This document shows positions 1 through 8,015 of a DNA stretch of 53,803 nucleotides, in pieces. A program made the position numbers and the translations under genes. Position 1 is the first letter of the stretch. The number at the start of each line of letters is the position of its first letter. The stretch comes from DSUN01 sp035527715. Lineage in GTDB: Bacteria > Planctomycetota > PUPC01 > DSUN01. A model generated the notes under the pieces. It did no database searches. It had not been told where the DNA came from and was given only the letters and a program-made list of their open reading frames with translations. The stretch covers positions 1 to 53,803 of the forward strand of contig DATKZY010000138.1 of the NCBI GenBank assembly GCA_035527715.1, in the 5' to 3' direction.

Positions 1-160
1 GGCGGCAGAACGCCGGCGGCCAACGCTTCTGCCGCCCCCTGCGGGGGCTGGGCCCTGGACCCGCCCGAACCCACGGCTTACGCCGTGGGCTACCACCTGC
101 CGCCCGCCGTCGGCGGGCTACGGAGCCCGAGATGTGGGCAAGGATGAGGGCGTTGCCCTG
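1..160. repeat. Modular hairpin repeat, inverted copy of 42354-42508
   Basis: This non-coding stretch is almost the exact reverse complement of 42354-42508; the first 130 or so bases differ by about one base. It consists of short GC-rich hairpin modules, for example CCACGGC/GCCGTGG and CCCGCCG/CGGCGGG arms. It continues with degenerate modules up to the end of the first gene at 171. The window edge cuts the element, so its full length is unknown. Such modular intergenic hairpin repeats are common in large environmental bacterial genomes; I see no ORF inside. Confidence 0.85.
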
Positions 161-170
161 GGCTATCCTA

Positions 171-1310
171 TCACGCCCCGTTGGGGCTACGGAATCTACC
201 AACAATTCCGGCTCGCACCCGCCCGGCGGGGGTGCCGCGGGTACCACGCAAGGCGCAGAGGAAGTAGCGGAAGCTGTCGAGGGAGACGTCGGGCGGCACG
301 GAGTGGTCCACGGCGGGGAAGTAGCCGCCGTGGGCGAGCAGGCGGCGGGCCTTGGCAACCTCGCGGTCAATCGCCGCGCGGCCGCGGGCCAGCGCCCGCT
401 TGTCTATGTTGCCAGCGAGCACGATGTCGCGGCCATAGCGCTTCTTGAGGGCAAGGGCGTCCTCGCCCGCGGCCACCTCCAGCGGCGAGAAGCCGTTCAC
501 GCCCACCTCCAGCCACAGGGGAATCAGCTCGTCAATGCAGCCATCGCTGTCCACGAAGATCGTCTCGACGCCGCGGCTCCGCAGCAGCTCGCAGAGGGGG
601 ACGTAGTGGGGCAGGAAGAACTCGCGGAACATCGCGGGCGAGACGAATGACCGCCCCTTGTAGGCGATGTCCTCGCCGAACGACGCGAAATCGAAATCCA
701 CCTGGGCAACGTAGGGCTTGAGCAGCTCGAGGAAGAACCATTCGAGGTAGTCGAGCATCTCGTGGACGAGGCCCGGGTCGTCGTAGAGGAGCATGCAGAG
801 GTTCTCGGTGCCGACCCAGCGCTGGAGGGTGTGGCCGAAGAAGCTGCCCGGCCCGATGCCCAGCGGATAGTCCCGCCTCGCCCACCCCGCCTTCGCCCAG
901 TCGGCAGGGAAGCGCGAGGGGGAGCGGGGGTCGAGGCGCTTCTGGAACGCGCGGAAGCCGGCACGCGACTTGATGGGGAAGTCGAGCCACTGGGGCATGG
1001 TGGACTGCTCGTGGCGTTTCGACACTCGCTTGGTGATGCCCAGCTCGTCGCGGACGATTCGCGTCTCGGCGTCTTCCGCCAGCACCTGCACCTCGAAGGG
1101 GGGGATGGGCGTGTAGGGCTTCCCGCCCGTGAACGCCACGCGGTCGAGCCCGAAGAACTGCACCGGGTCGGCCTCCCGCGGCAGCCCCTCCGCGTGCCAC
1201 CGCTCCAGCGTCTCGTCCATGAACCAGGAGTAGTTCAGGTTGAACGGCAGGAACAGCTCGCCCTTCAGCTCCCCTCGGGCGATGCCCAGGAATCGCTCTC
1301 TGCCGTTCAT
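171..1310 (-). CDS. Uroporphyrinogen decarboxylase (URO-D) family protein
   Basis: A 379-residue protein of the URO-D superfamily. It carries family-like segments such as FGEDIAYKGR near the middle, MFREFFLPHY, a VDSDGCIDELIP strand and GVNGFSPLEV followed by VLAGNIDKRAL, which match the TIM-barrel ending of this group. In PVC-type genomes these proteins are usually not haem enzymes but methyltransferase-like or corrinoid-linked proteins of unknown substrate, so hemE is not assigned. The start at MNGRERF was chosen because the frame upstream is low-complexity and overlaps the neighbouring gene at 1346-1879. It is the last gene of the minus-strand series. The superfamily call is firm; the substrate is unknown. 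Confidence 0.8.
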   Translation of the reverse strand: MNGRERFLGIARGELKGELFLPFNLNYSWFMDETLERWHAEGLPREADPVQFFGLDRVAFTGGKPYTPIPPFEVQVLAEDAETRIVRDELGITKRVSKRHEQSTMPQWLDFPIKSRAGFRAFQKRLDPRSPSRFPADWAKAGWARRDYPLGIGPGSFFGHTLQRWVGTENLCMLLYDDPGLVHEMLDYLEWFFLELLKPYVAQVDFDFASFGEDIAYKGRSFVSPAMFREFFLPHYVPLCELLRSRGVETIFVDSDGCIDELIPLWLEVGVNGFSPLEVAAGEDALALKKRYGRDIVLAGNIDKRALARGRAAIDREVAKARRLLAHGGYFPAVDHSVPPDVSLDSFRYFLCALRGTRGTPAGRVRAGIVGRFRSPNGA

Positions 1311-1345
1311 CGCGGGTTCCGTTCCGGCGATGAGGCCGTGGCGGC

Positions 1346-1879
1346 TCAGTCGGCCTCGACGCGCTTCATCTTGCCGACGAAGCGGAAGGCGGCCTTGTGG
1401 TAGACGAAGGACCAGACGGATTGGCGAACGTCCTTCCCGACGAACCGCACGTCGTAGAGGGGCACGGGCTTCTTCATCGCGCCGAGTGCCGAGCGCTGGA
1501 GGCCCCGGGCCTCCTTGTCGTCGGCCTTGTCGAGCTTCGCCACCACGATCTCCAGCCCCTCCTTCGAGGCCATCTGGCCGAAGAACTTCGTGGCGTCGGG
1601 CGGGAAGCGCTTGGCGACCTCGACATACTCCTCGGCGAGGCGCGCGCCCGTCTCGTCGCCGAACACGTCCTTGAACCAGGCCTCGGGCTCGGGCAGGATG
1701 AAGCCATTGACCAGTTGGCCGAGCTTCTCGTTGTCGCCCGCCTTGGCCGCGGCGAGGGCGGCGCTCATCTGGCCCTTCAGCCCCTCGGGCGTCTCCGGCA
1801 CGCCCGGCGCCATCATCGCCCCCGTGCTGACCCGCACGAGTCCAGCCACCAGCAACCCCAGAGCGCACTCTCGAACCAT
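1346..1879 (-). CDS. Small secreted protein of unknown function
   Basis: A 177-residue protein whose first 22 residues (MVRECALGLLVAGLVRVSTG...) look like a Sec signal peptide. The mature part is mainly helical and charged, then ends in a strand-rich segment (VPLYDVRFVGKDVRQSVWSF) and closes with KMKRVEAD. A purine-rich ribosome binding site (AGGAGA) sits about 7 bp before the ATG. It lies 35 bp upstream of the URO-D gene and 42 bp downstream of the esterase gene on the same strand, so co-transcription is likely. I do not recognise the family; an exported or periplasmic location is all that can be inferred. Confidence 0.65.
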   Translation of the reverse strand: MVRECALGLLVAGLVRVSTGAMMAPGVPETPEGLKGQMSAALAAAKAGDNEKLGQLVNGFILPEPEAWFKDVFGDETGARLAEEYVEVAKRFPPDATKFFGQMASKEGLEIVVAKLDKADDKEARGLQRSALGAMKKPVPLYDVRFVGKDVRQSVWSFVYHKAAFRFVGKMKRVEAD

Positions 1880-1921
1880 GCCTTCTCCTTTCCAGATCCC
1901 CTCCGTACAGGAACGCAGACC

Positions 1922-3208
1922 CTATTTTCTGCCGTAGTGCTTGTCGGCAAAGTCCATGTAGCGGTCCCAGTCGTAGGCGGCGAGGTCGTGGCCGCCGGTG
2001 CGGATGTGGTAGCCGAGGGTGCCCATGACGGGCGTATCAAGGCCAGGCATTTCCTTGGCGGGCAAGCCGTCGGCGCCGAGGAGGCGATAGACGGGGTCGG
2101 CGTGGAGGCAGGAGAGGAACTCGCCTTTCGGGTCGGCCCACTGGTCCTTTTGGGCGCTGGCGACGTAGACGGGCCGCGGGGCGGCCAGCGCGATCAGCTC
2201 GTGCTGGTCCACGGGGCACTCGTCCTCCTTGCCGTTGTACTTCTTGTAGTTGTCGCAGAACCAGTGGGGGAAGCTGGTGTTGATGCGCGCCACGGTTTCG
2301 CCGAAGGCGCGGCGGCTGAGGGCGGCGCCGCCGCAGCCCGAGTCGTTCGAGATGACGATGGCGAAGCGCTCGTCCTCGGCGCCCGCCCAGAGAGACGTCT
2401 TGCCGAGGCGCGAGTGGCCGAGGACGGCGACGTGCCTGGCGTCAATGTCCTTGTCGGTCTCCAGGTAGTCGAGGGCGCGGCTGAGGCCCCAGGCCCAGGC
2501 GGCGATGGTGGCCCAGGAGTCGGCCTCGCGCTTGCCCTGGTCGAAGGTGGGATGGACGCCGTTCTTGAAGCCGTCGTGGAAGTCGGGGTCAATGTCGCCG
2601 TAGTAGACGGTGGCGAGTGCGTAGCCTCGGGCGAGGATGCGGCCAATGGGGAAGCGGGAGCTTGCGGCGGCGCGGGCCTCGTCGGTCGCCTTGTTGTTCA
2701 CCATGCCCTTGCCCGGGCGCATCCAGCTCGTCGAGAGCTTGATGCCGGGGTCGGGGTTGGTGGCGTGGTTGCCCTGGAAGTTGAGCAGGAGGAAGGCGGG
2801 GACCGGCTTCTTCGCATCGTTGGGCAGGTAGAGCAGGATGTCCATCTTCGGCCCGTCGTCCTTGCCGGTGAACAGCACGGTGACCTGTCGGCGCGTGGCC
2901 TTGCCGTCGAGGGCCTTGGCTTCGTTGTCGAAGACCTTGAAGGTCATGCCTTCGGGCTTCGCGGGCGAGCGGCCGTAGACGTGGGTGCGGAAGAGCTCGA
3001 GGATTTCCGGCCGGCGCTTCGTGCGCCACAGCTCGGCGCTCGTGACCTTCGTGCCGTCCTGCATCACGAGGGGGTCGGGCAGGGTGTACTTCGGCACCTT
3101 GGCCTCATCGTAGTTCGCTCCGGCTTCGGCGTCGCTGACGGCGAGGGCGAGCGGGAGAATGGCGACGACGACTCCAAGCGTGCCCAGGAACTCACCGATC
3201 TGCATCAT
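1922..3208 (-). CDS. Secreted CE15-like (glucuronoyl/acetylxylan) esterase
   Basis: A 428-residue alpha/beta hydrolase with an N-terminal signal segment (about residues 1-30). The nucleophile elbow is GHSRLGK with Ser266, the form seen in glucuronoyl methylesterases (CE15, GxSRxGK). It is followed by NDSGCGGAALSRRAFGE and, near the C terminus, by RTGGHDLAAYDWDRY, which supplies the probable catalytic His. CE15 enzymes cut ester links between glucuronoxylan and lignin; related proteins are annotated as acetylxylan esterases. The start ATG overlaps the stop of the upstream gene by 4 bp (ATGA), implying translational coupling to the repeat protein. The fold and catalytic Ser/His are visible; the exact ester substrate is inferred. 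Confidence 0.8.
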   Translation of the reverse strand: MMQIGEFLGTLGVVVAILPLALAVSDAEAGANYDEAKVPKYTLPDPLVMQDGTKVTSAELWRTKRRPEILELFRTHVYGRSPAKPEGMTFKVFDNEAKALDGKATRRQVTVLFTGKDDGPKMDILLYLPNDAKKPVPAFLLLNFQGNHATNPDPGIKLSTSWMRPGKGMVNNKATDEARAAASSRFPIGRILARGYALATVYYGDIDPDFHDGFKNGVHPTFDQGKREADSWATIAAWAWGLSRALDYLETDKDIDARHVAVLGHSRLGKTSLWAGAEDERFAIVISNDSGCGGAALSRRAFGETVARINTSFPHWFCDNYKKYNGKEDECPVDQHELIALAAPRPVYVASAQKDQWADPKGEFLSCLHADPVYRLLGADGLPAKEMPGLDTPVMGTLGYHIRTGGHDLAAYDWDRYMDFADKHYGRK

Positions 3209-4734
3209 GGCTTGCTCCCTGATGGTGCGGGGGTTGGGGAATCTGGCCGAAGGCCCTCGGCCAAGCCTACGAAAGCATTGGCGGCCTCCTGGGGGTCGCC
3301 CAGGGCGTTCGCCCACGCCAGGGCCTCCGCGGGCGACCGCTTCGCCCAGGCGGCGGCGACGGCTCGGAGGGCGGCCAGGCGGTCGCGGGTCGGCTCGAGC
3401 TTGCCCGCCCACGCGGTGGCCAGCTTGGGGTCCTTGGCCGCCCAGGCGGCGGCCACGGCGGACGCGGCGGCCGTGCGGTAGCTGTAGTAGTCGGTCACGC
3501 CGGCCCACGTCTCGACGATGCGTGCGGCGGCCTGGGGGTCGCGGCTGGCGAGCTCGACGGCGACCTCGTGGATGATGTGGCTCTTGAGCACGAGGCGCTT
3601 CGTCCGCCCGACGAGTTCGAGGGCGGCCGCGGCGTCCCGCTTCGCCAGCGCTCGGGCGAGGGCGGGCAGGGCGTCGCCCGTGCCGCCGTCGGCCTTCGCG
3701 TAGTAGTCGAGCGCCGCCTTCGGGTCGGCGGCGGCCCACGCGGCGGCCACGCCGTCGCAGGCGTTCGCCTGGCACCCGCCCGGCTTGTCGGGGAGCGCGG
3801 CGGCCCACCGCGCGGCGGCCTGGAGGTCCTTGCGGCCGAACGCCTCGCCGATGTCGCGGACGAGTTTGCCGAGCCGGGCGCCCTGCTCGTGCCGCTGGCC
3901 GACGTTGAGGGACGCGAGGAGCGAGCAGAGGTCGGCCGCGCCCTTCGGGTCGGACCTGGCCATTTCGTGGGCCACGGCGCTGAGGGCCATGATCCGCGTG
4001 TAGACGTCCTGGATTCTTGTCGCGTAGTCGGCGGCGGCCTTCGGGTCGGCGGCGGCCCAGCCCTCCGCGAGGTCGCGGGGGAATGCCTTCACGAACTCCT
4101 TCTCGCTACGGCCGGCGAGCGCGGCCTGGGCGGCCTTGGGGTCCTTGCTGGCCCACTCTCGGACGACGCCTCGGAGGGCGTCCACGCGGCAGCCCTCGTG
4201 GTTCTTGATCTTCTCGGCCATGGCCAGGGCGGCCTGGGGATCGGCCTTGGCCAGCTCGCGCGCGGCCTCCATCGGGGCGGTTCGGGGCAGGTTGCCCCAG
4301 CCGTCCTCGCCGAGGTGCTTCCAGATCAGCTCGTCGGCGAGCTTCGGGTCCTTCCGCACCATGCCCACGACGGCGTAGTGCAGGGCCGTGTTGCGGGTCG
4401 CGCGGTCGCCCTGGGTCCGCTCCTGGAACTTCAGCCCCCAGTCGGCGGCGGCGCGGGGATCGCGGCGGCCCCAGGCGAACATCACGACGCCCAGGAGGTC
4501 CCGCTTCGCGGTCCAGGCCTCGAGCCGGTCGGCGAGGTCGGCCGCGCGGGCGGGGTCGGAGTGCGCCCATTCCTCGGCGATTGCGTAGAAGGTCCAGGTT
4601 CGCGCGAAGCGTTCCTCGACCTTCGCGGCGCGCTCGACCGCCCGCGCGAGTGCGTCCTCGCGGGTCGCCTCCGCCGCGGCCAGGGAAGCGGCGAGGGTGA
4701 GGACGAACACGCAGGTCAACGGCCTGCAACTCAT
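3205..4734 (-). CDS. Secreted helical repeat protein (A-W-x-x-D-P repeats)
   Basis: A 509-residue exported protein with a signal peptide (about residues 1-22, ending SLAAAEA). The rest consists of roughly 14 degenerate repeats of about 35 residues, each built on a core like AAAWAxxDPKAAxxWA (for example DPRAAADWGLKF, DPKAAADYATRI, DPKLATAWAGKL). The pattern implies a superhelix of paired alpha helices, as in HEAT- or Sel1-like solenoids, and suggests a protein-binding or scaffold role. Repeat proteins of this type are frequent in Planctomycetes and Verrucomicrobia; their function is not known. It overlaps by 4 bp both with the gene upstream (4731-4734) and the esterase downstream, so the three are probably one translationally coupled unit. 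Confidence 0.7.
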   Translation of the reverse strand: MSCRPLTCVFVLTLAASLAAAEATREDALARAVERAAKVEERFARTWTFYAIAEEWAHSDPARAADLADRLEAWTAKRDLLGVVMFAWGRRDPRAAADWGLKFQERTQGDRATRNTALHYAVVGMVRKDPKLADELIWKHLGEDGWGNLPRTAPMEAARELAKADPQAALAMAEKIKNHEGCRVDALRGVVREWASKDPKAAQAALAGRSEKEFVKAFPRDLAEGWAAADPKAAADYATRIQDVYTRIMALSAVAHEMARSDPKGAADLCSLLASLNVGQRHEQGARLGKLVRDIGEAFGRKDLQAAARWAAALPDKPGGCQANACDGVAAAWAAADPKAALDYYAKADGGTGDALPALARALAKRDAAAALELVGRTKRLVLKSHIIHEVAVELASRDPQAAARIVETWAGVTDYYSYRTAAASAVAAAWAAKDPKLATAWAGKLEPTRDRLAALRAVAAAWAKRSPAEALAWANALGDPQEAANAFVGLAEGLRPDSPTPAPSGSKP

Positions 4735-6638
4735 CGAGAGCCCCCCTCAAGGCCACTGAGGCGAACCGAGTCGCCCTCCTTGTAGTGCTTGTTCCGCAGG
4801 ATGTCGCGGCAGCGCTCGCGAATCGCCGCGGCCAGGCCGAGGGCCTTGGGGTCGCCGGCCCCGGCGAGGGCCGCCTCCTGGCGAATGCGCTTGACGGCCA
4901 TGCGGAGGGCCTGCATGCCGCCGTCCACCTCCTCGCCGGCCCCGCGCATCTGCGGGTCGAAGTCGCGAACCCTGGCCGCCAGATTCGGCGCGCTCTGGCG
5001 GATGAGGTCCTTGCAGTGGTCGAGGGCCAGGCGCCACTCGGCGGGGAACGCGCACGGCTTGCCGTGCTGGGCCATTGTGTTCCAGAGCTGGCGCATCCCG
5101 CGCGCGATGGGGACGACCCGGTCGGCCAGGCCCTTCGCGGCGGGGTCCTTGGCCGCGGCGGCCTCGGCCAACTGGACAATCCCGTCCGACCAGGTGAGGT
5201 ATTCCTGGATGCGCGCGTGGGCGGCGTCGAGGAAGTCCTTGATCTTCTCGACGGATTCGAGGGCCTGGTCGGTCGCGGTGCGCGGGTCCTCGCGGCGCGG
5301 GGTCTCGCTCCTCTCGCTGAGGTAGTAGTACATGAGGCCGCCGCGCTCGGAGCAGGTGGCCGCGGCGGTGGGCTTCCCCGTGCCGGCGGCCCCGGTGCTG
5401 CGGGTCTTGTTGATGCCCTCGAGGTCGAGGATGTACTCGCACGGCCCCGCGCCGAGCGCTCCGCGCATCACGTCCACCAGCGTGAAGGCATCGAGCGGCG
5501 TCCCCTTCACCCGGTCGCGCGGGTAGACGATGGCGAGGAGGAAGTCGGGGGCCTTGACCTTCTCGCGGGTCATCATGTGGGTCAGCTCGGTCTGGAGGTG
5601 GAGCCGCCACTCGGTGCCGCTGAGCCAACTGGGCACCCAGGGGTGGACGTAGACGTCGCTGTACGGCGTGTCGCCCTGCGGCGGGAGTGCCTTGACCTCC
5701 ATCGTCTCGGAGGCGGCGCCCGAGGTCGCGCCGAGGGCCGGGCGCTTCGCCAGGATGGTCATCCACTTCGCCGCGAAGGGCGGCTGCCAGCCCTCGACGA
5801 CGAACGTCGTGTCCTTCTGCGCCGAGGCGAGGTCCCTGGCGAACCAGATCCCTTCGCGCGCGAGGACGGCCACGTAGAGGCTCTTCCCCTTCAGACCCAC
5901 CTGCGTCGCGGCGAAACGGCGGGTCGGTCCCTCGCCCTCGGGCACCAGCACCACCTCGTCCGCGCCCTCCTTCGGCCACACCAGCATCGCCAGGGCCGCG
6001 TGGCCGTCGAGCAGTTGGACGAAGAAGTTCTCCGCCGGCGCATACACCTTGTCAACACGGGTCTCGGTCGCGTCGTAGAGGACGTCGTTCCCGAAGAAGT
6101 CGGGGATGAAGGCCAGCCGCGCGCGGCCCCGCACCTGCACGGCGCTCACCCCATCGCCAGGCACGATCTCCGCGAACGGCTTGCCCAGGCCCATCTTCAG
6201 GCGGGCCTTCGCGGCCCCTGCGGCGAAGGCGACGATCACCCCCGCCTCGTCGCACTCGACGCACCGGAAGTCCTTCAGGCCGACGGCCTCGTGCCCCTGG
6301 TCATCCACCAGCACCACGTCCACGCGGACGCTGCCCGCCTTGCCGGCGGCCTTCGGGACGAGCGAGACGCCCGCCGAGCCGGCGGCCAGGACTGCGATCA
6401 GGTCGGGAGTCTCAACCGCCACGCCGCCGGGGAACGGCGCCGTTCGAGCCGCCTCGGCCGGCAGGGCCTTCCACCCCTCGCGGGCCTCCGGCTTCTGCGC
6501 CCCTTGGGGCAGTGCCCACACCCGCAACGGCGGCCCTTCGCCGGCCGCCTCGCCGCCCCATCCGAGCCCCGCGAGCCAGGCCGCAGTCAGGAGTGCCGTC
6601 GCTCTCGAATGTATGCTCACGTTCCTCGTCTCCCCCAA
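4731..6638 (-). CDS. Large secreted protein of unknown function
   Basis: A 635-residue protein with a signal peptide in the first 35 residues (hydrophobic TALLTAAWLAGLGW). The middle is rich in beta strands (VLVDDQGHEAVGLKDFRCVE, ARLAFIPDFFGNDVLYDA), and about residues 330-400 contain HPWVPSWLSGTEWRLHLQTE and a segment ending in EYILDLEGINKTRSTGAAG. The final 200 residues are helical and contain no obvious catalytic motif. I do not recognise the family. It is followed with a 4-bp overlap by the repeat protein and preceded with a 22-bp overlap by the fucosidase gene, so a role in extracellular glycan handling is suggested by position only. Confidence 0.6.
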   Translation of the reverse strand: MGETRNVSIHSRATALLTAAWLAGLGWGGEAAGEGPPLRVWALPQGAQKPEAREGWKALPAEAARTAPFPGGVAVETPDLIAVLAAGSAGVSLVPKAAGKAGSVRVDVVLVDDQGHEAVGLKDFRCVECDEAGVIVAFAAGAAKARLKMGLGKPFAEIVPGDGVSAVQVRGRARLAFIPDFFGNDVLYDATETRVDKVYAPAENFFVQLLDGHAALAMLVWPKEGADEVVLVPEGEGPTRRFAATQVGLKGKSLYVAVLAREGIWFARDLASAQKDTTFVVEGWQPPFAAKWMTILAKRPALGATSGAASETMEVKALPPQGDTPYSDVYVHPWVPSWLSGTEWRLHLQTELTHMMTREKVKAPDFLLAIVYPRDRVKGTPLDAFTLVDVMRGALGAGPCEYILDLEGINKTRSTGAAGTGKPTAAATCSERGGLMYYYLSERSETPRREDPRTATDQALESVEKIKDFLDAAHARIQEYLTWSDGIVQLAEAAAAKDPAAKGLADRVVPIARGMRQLWNTMAQHGKPCAFPAEWRLALDHCKDLIRQSAPNLAARVRDFDPQMRGAGEEVDGGMQALRMAVKRIRQEAALAGAGDPKALGLAAAIRERCRDILRNKHYKEGDSVRLSGLEGGSR

Positions 6639-7960
6639 TCAGCCGCGCCATGGTCGAGCTTGATGGCGAACGCGTGGTGGCAGGGGGGCCTCTCGATGGC
6701 CGCCGCCGGGATGTCCACCACAGCCCCCCCGCCTTGCAGGCGCCAAGCCAACGGCTCCTTGACGCCCAGCATGTGGACCTTCGAGCCGGGGGCGGGGCGG
6801 AGCGTGCCGAGGACGATCTGCTTCGGCGGGCCCTCCTGCCCCTCTTCGCACAGGTGGATGGCGTACACCGTGTCGCCCTTCCGCGTGTAGCACACGCGGC
6901 CCTCTTTGCAGGGCGCGATGGCACGGGTGCCGTAGATGGCCTCGCCGTTGACGGCCAGCCACTCGCCCATCTCGCGCAGCCGCTTCACGGCCTCGGCGGG
7001 CAGCTCGCCGTCGGGCTGTGGGCCGACATTCATCAGGAAGTTCCCGCCCTTCGACACGATATCCACCAGCAGATGGATGAGGCGTCGCGCGCTCTTGTAC
7101 TTGTCGTTGGGCTTGAAGGACCACTGGTCGCCCATCGTGAGGCACGACTCCCACGCGAAGTCGGGCGGCGTGTCGGGCACTTCCTGCTCGGGCGTGCGGT
7201 AGTTCTCGTACTTGCCGCCGACGGTGCGGTCCACGATGAGGAGGCCGGGCTGGTGCCTCCTCGCCATGGCCGCGATGCGGGGCATCTGGATGTCCTGCTT
7301 CGGCGGCCGCACCTGCCCGCCGTCGAGCCACAGGATGTCCACCTTCCCGTAGCCGGTCATCAGCTCCTCGATCTGGTTGTAAACGAACTGCTGGAACTTC
7401 GCCCAGATCTCTGGGTGCTGAGCCGTGTCGTAGTTGGGGTTGCGGTCGCGGATGGGGAAGTCGCGGCTCCAGTACCAGGGGCAGTGCCAGTCGCTCTTCG
7501 AGAAGTAGACGGCGATGGCAAGGCCCTGGGCGCGGAAGGCGTCGAAGACCTCTTTCGCCACGTTTGCTTTCGGGTGCTTGCTGAACGGGCAGTCGGGGTG
7601 GGTCACGCGGTAGTCGGTCTGCCGCGTGTCGAACATCGAGAAGCCATCGTGGTGCTTTGTCGTGAAGCACACGTATTGGCAGCCGGCGGCCTTGGCGATG
7701 GCGGCCCACGTCGCGGGGTCGAACTTCGTGGGGTTGAAGGTCTTGCTCAGCGCGAAGTAGTCGCGCTGGAAGCGGACGATGTCCCTGCCGCGCTCGACCC
7801 AGGGCTGGAGGTCGTCGGGCCGTGCCCAGGGGTCGGCGGGGACGAGTGGCCAGCTCTCGATGCAGCCCCACTGGCTGTAGGGCCCCCAGTGCATGAAGAA
7901 GCCGAACCTGAGGTCCTGGAACCACTCGAGGCGCTGCGGGAGCCAGTCGGTGGCGGCCAT
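6617..7960 (-). CDS. GH29-family alpha-L-fucosidase
   Basis: A 447-residue protein with the GH29 pattern: RFGFFMHWGPYSQWG near the N terminus, CFTTKHHDGFSMFDT, and VDILWLDGG, in which Asp213 is the expected nucleophile of this retaining family. It then has GGNFLMNVGPQPDGELP and a small beta-sandwich at the C terminus. The enzyme would release alpha-linked L-fucose from glycans. There is no signal peptide (MAATDWLPQRLEW), so it probably acts in the cytoplasm on imported oligosaccharides, or uses another export route. Its 3' end overlaps the start of the next gene by 22 bp. The family is clear; the linkage specificity is not determined. Confidence 0.88.
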   Translation of the reverse strand: MAATDWLPQRLEWFQDLRFGFFMHWGPYSQWGCIESWPLVPADPWARPDDLQPWVERGRDIVRFQRDYFALSKTFNPTKFDPATWAAIAKAAGCQYVCFTTKHHDGFSMFDTRQTDYRVTHPDCPFSKHPKANVAKEVFDAFRAQGLAIAVYFSKSDWHCPWYWSRDFPIRDRNPNYDTAQHPEIWAKFQQFVYNQIEELMTGYGKVDILWLDGGQVRPPKQDIQMPRIAAMARRHQPGLLIVDRTVGGKYENYRTPEQEVPDTPPDFAWESCLTMGDQWSFKPNDKYKSARRLIHLLVDIVSKGGNFLMNVGPQPDGELPAEAVKRLREMGEWLAVNGEAIYGTRAIAPCKEGRVCYTRKGDTVYAIHLCEEGQEGPPKQIVLGTLRPAPGSKVHMLGVKEPLAWRLQGGGAVVDIPAAAIERPPCHHAFAIKLDHGAADWGRRGT

Positions 7961-8015
7961 CGGAGCTGAGGGACTCAAGGGGTCTAAGGGACGCAAGGGA
8001 CTCTTGAGCTGCGGG

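Noticed and set aside
171..1868. A 565-residue version of the URO-D protein extending to 1868
   Set aside because: The extra 186 residues are Arg/Gly-rich and overlap a better-supported secreted protein in another frame; the URO-D domain begins at MNGRERF.
1397..3481. A 694-codon plus-strand reading frame opposite the esterase and repeat-protein genes
   Set aside because: Its translation is low-complexity (runs of Val, Gly, Ala, Glu), without domains; it is the GC-rich antisense shadow of genes with clear motifs.
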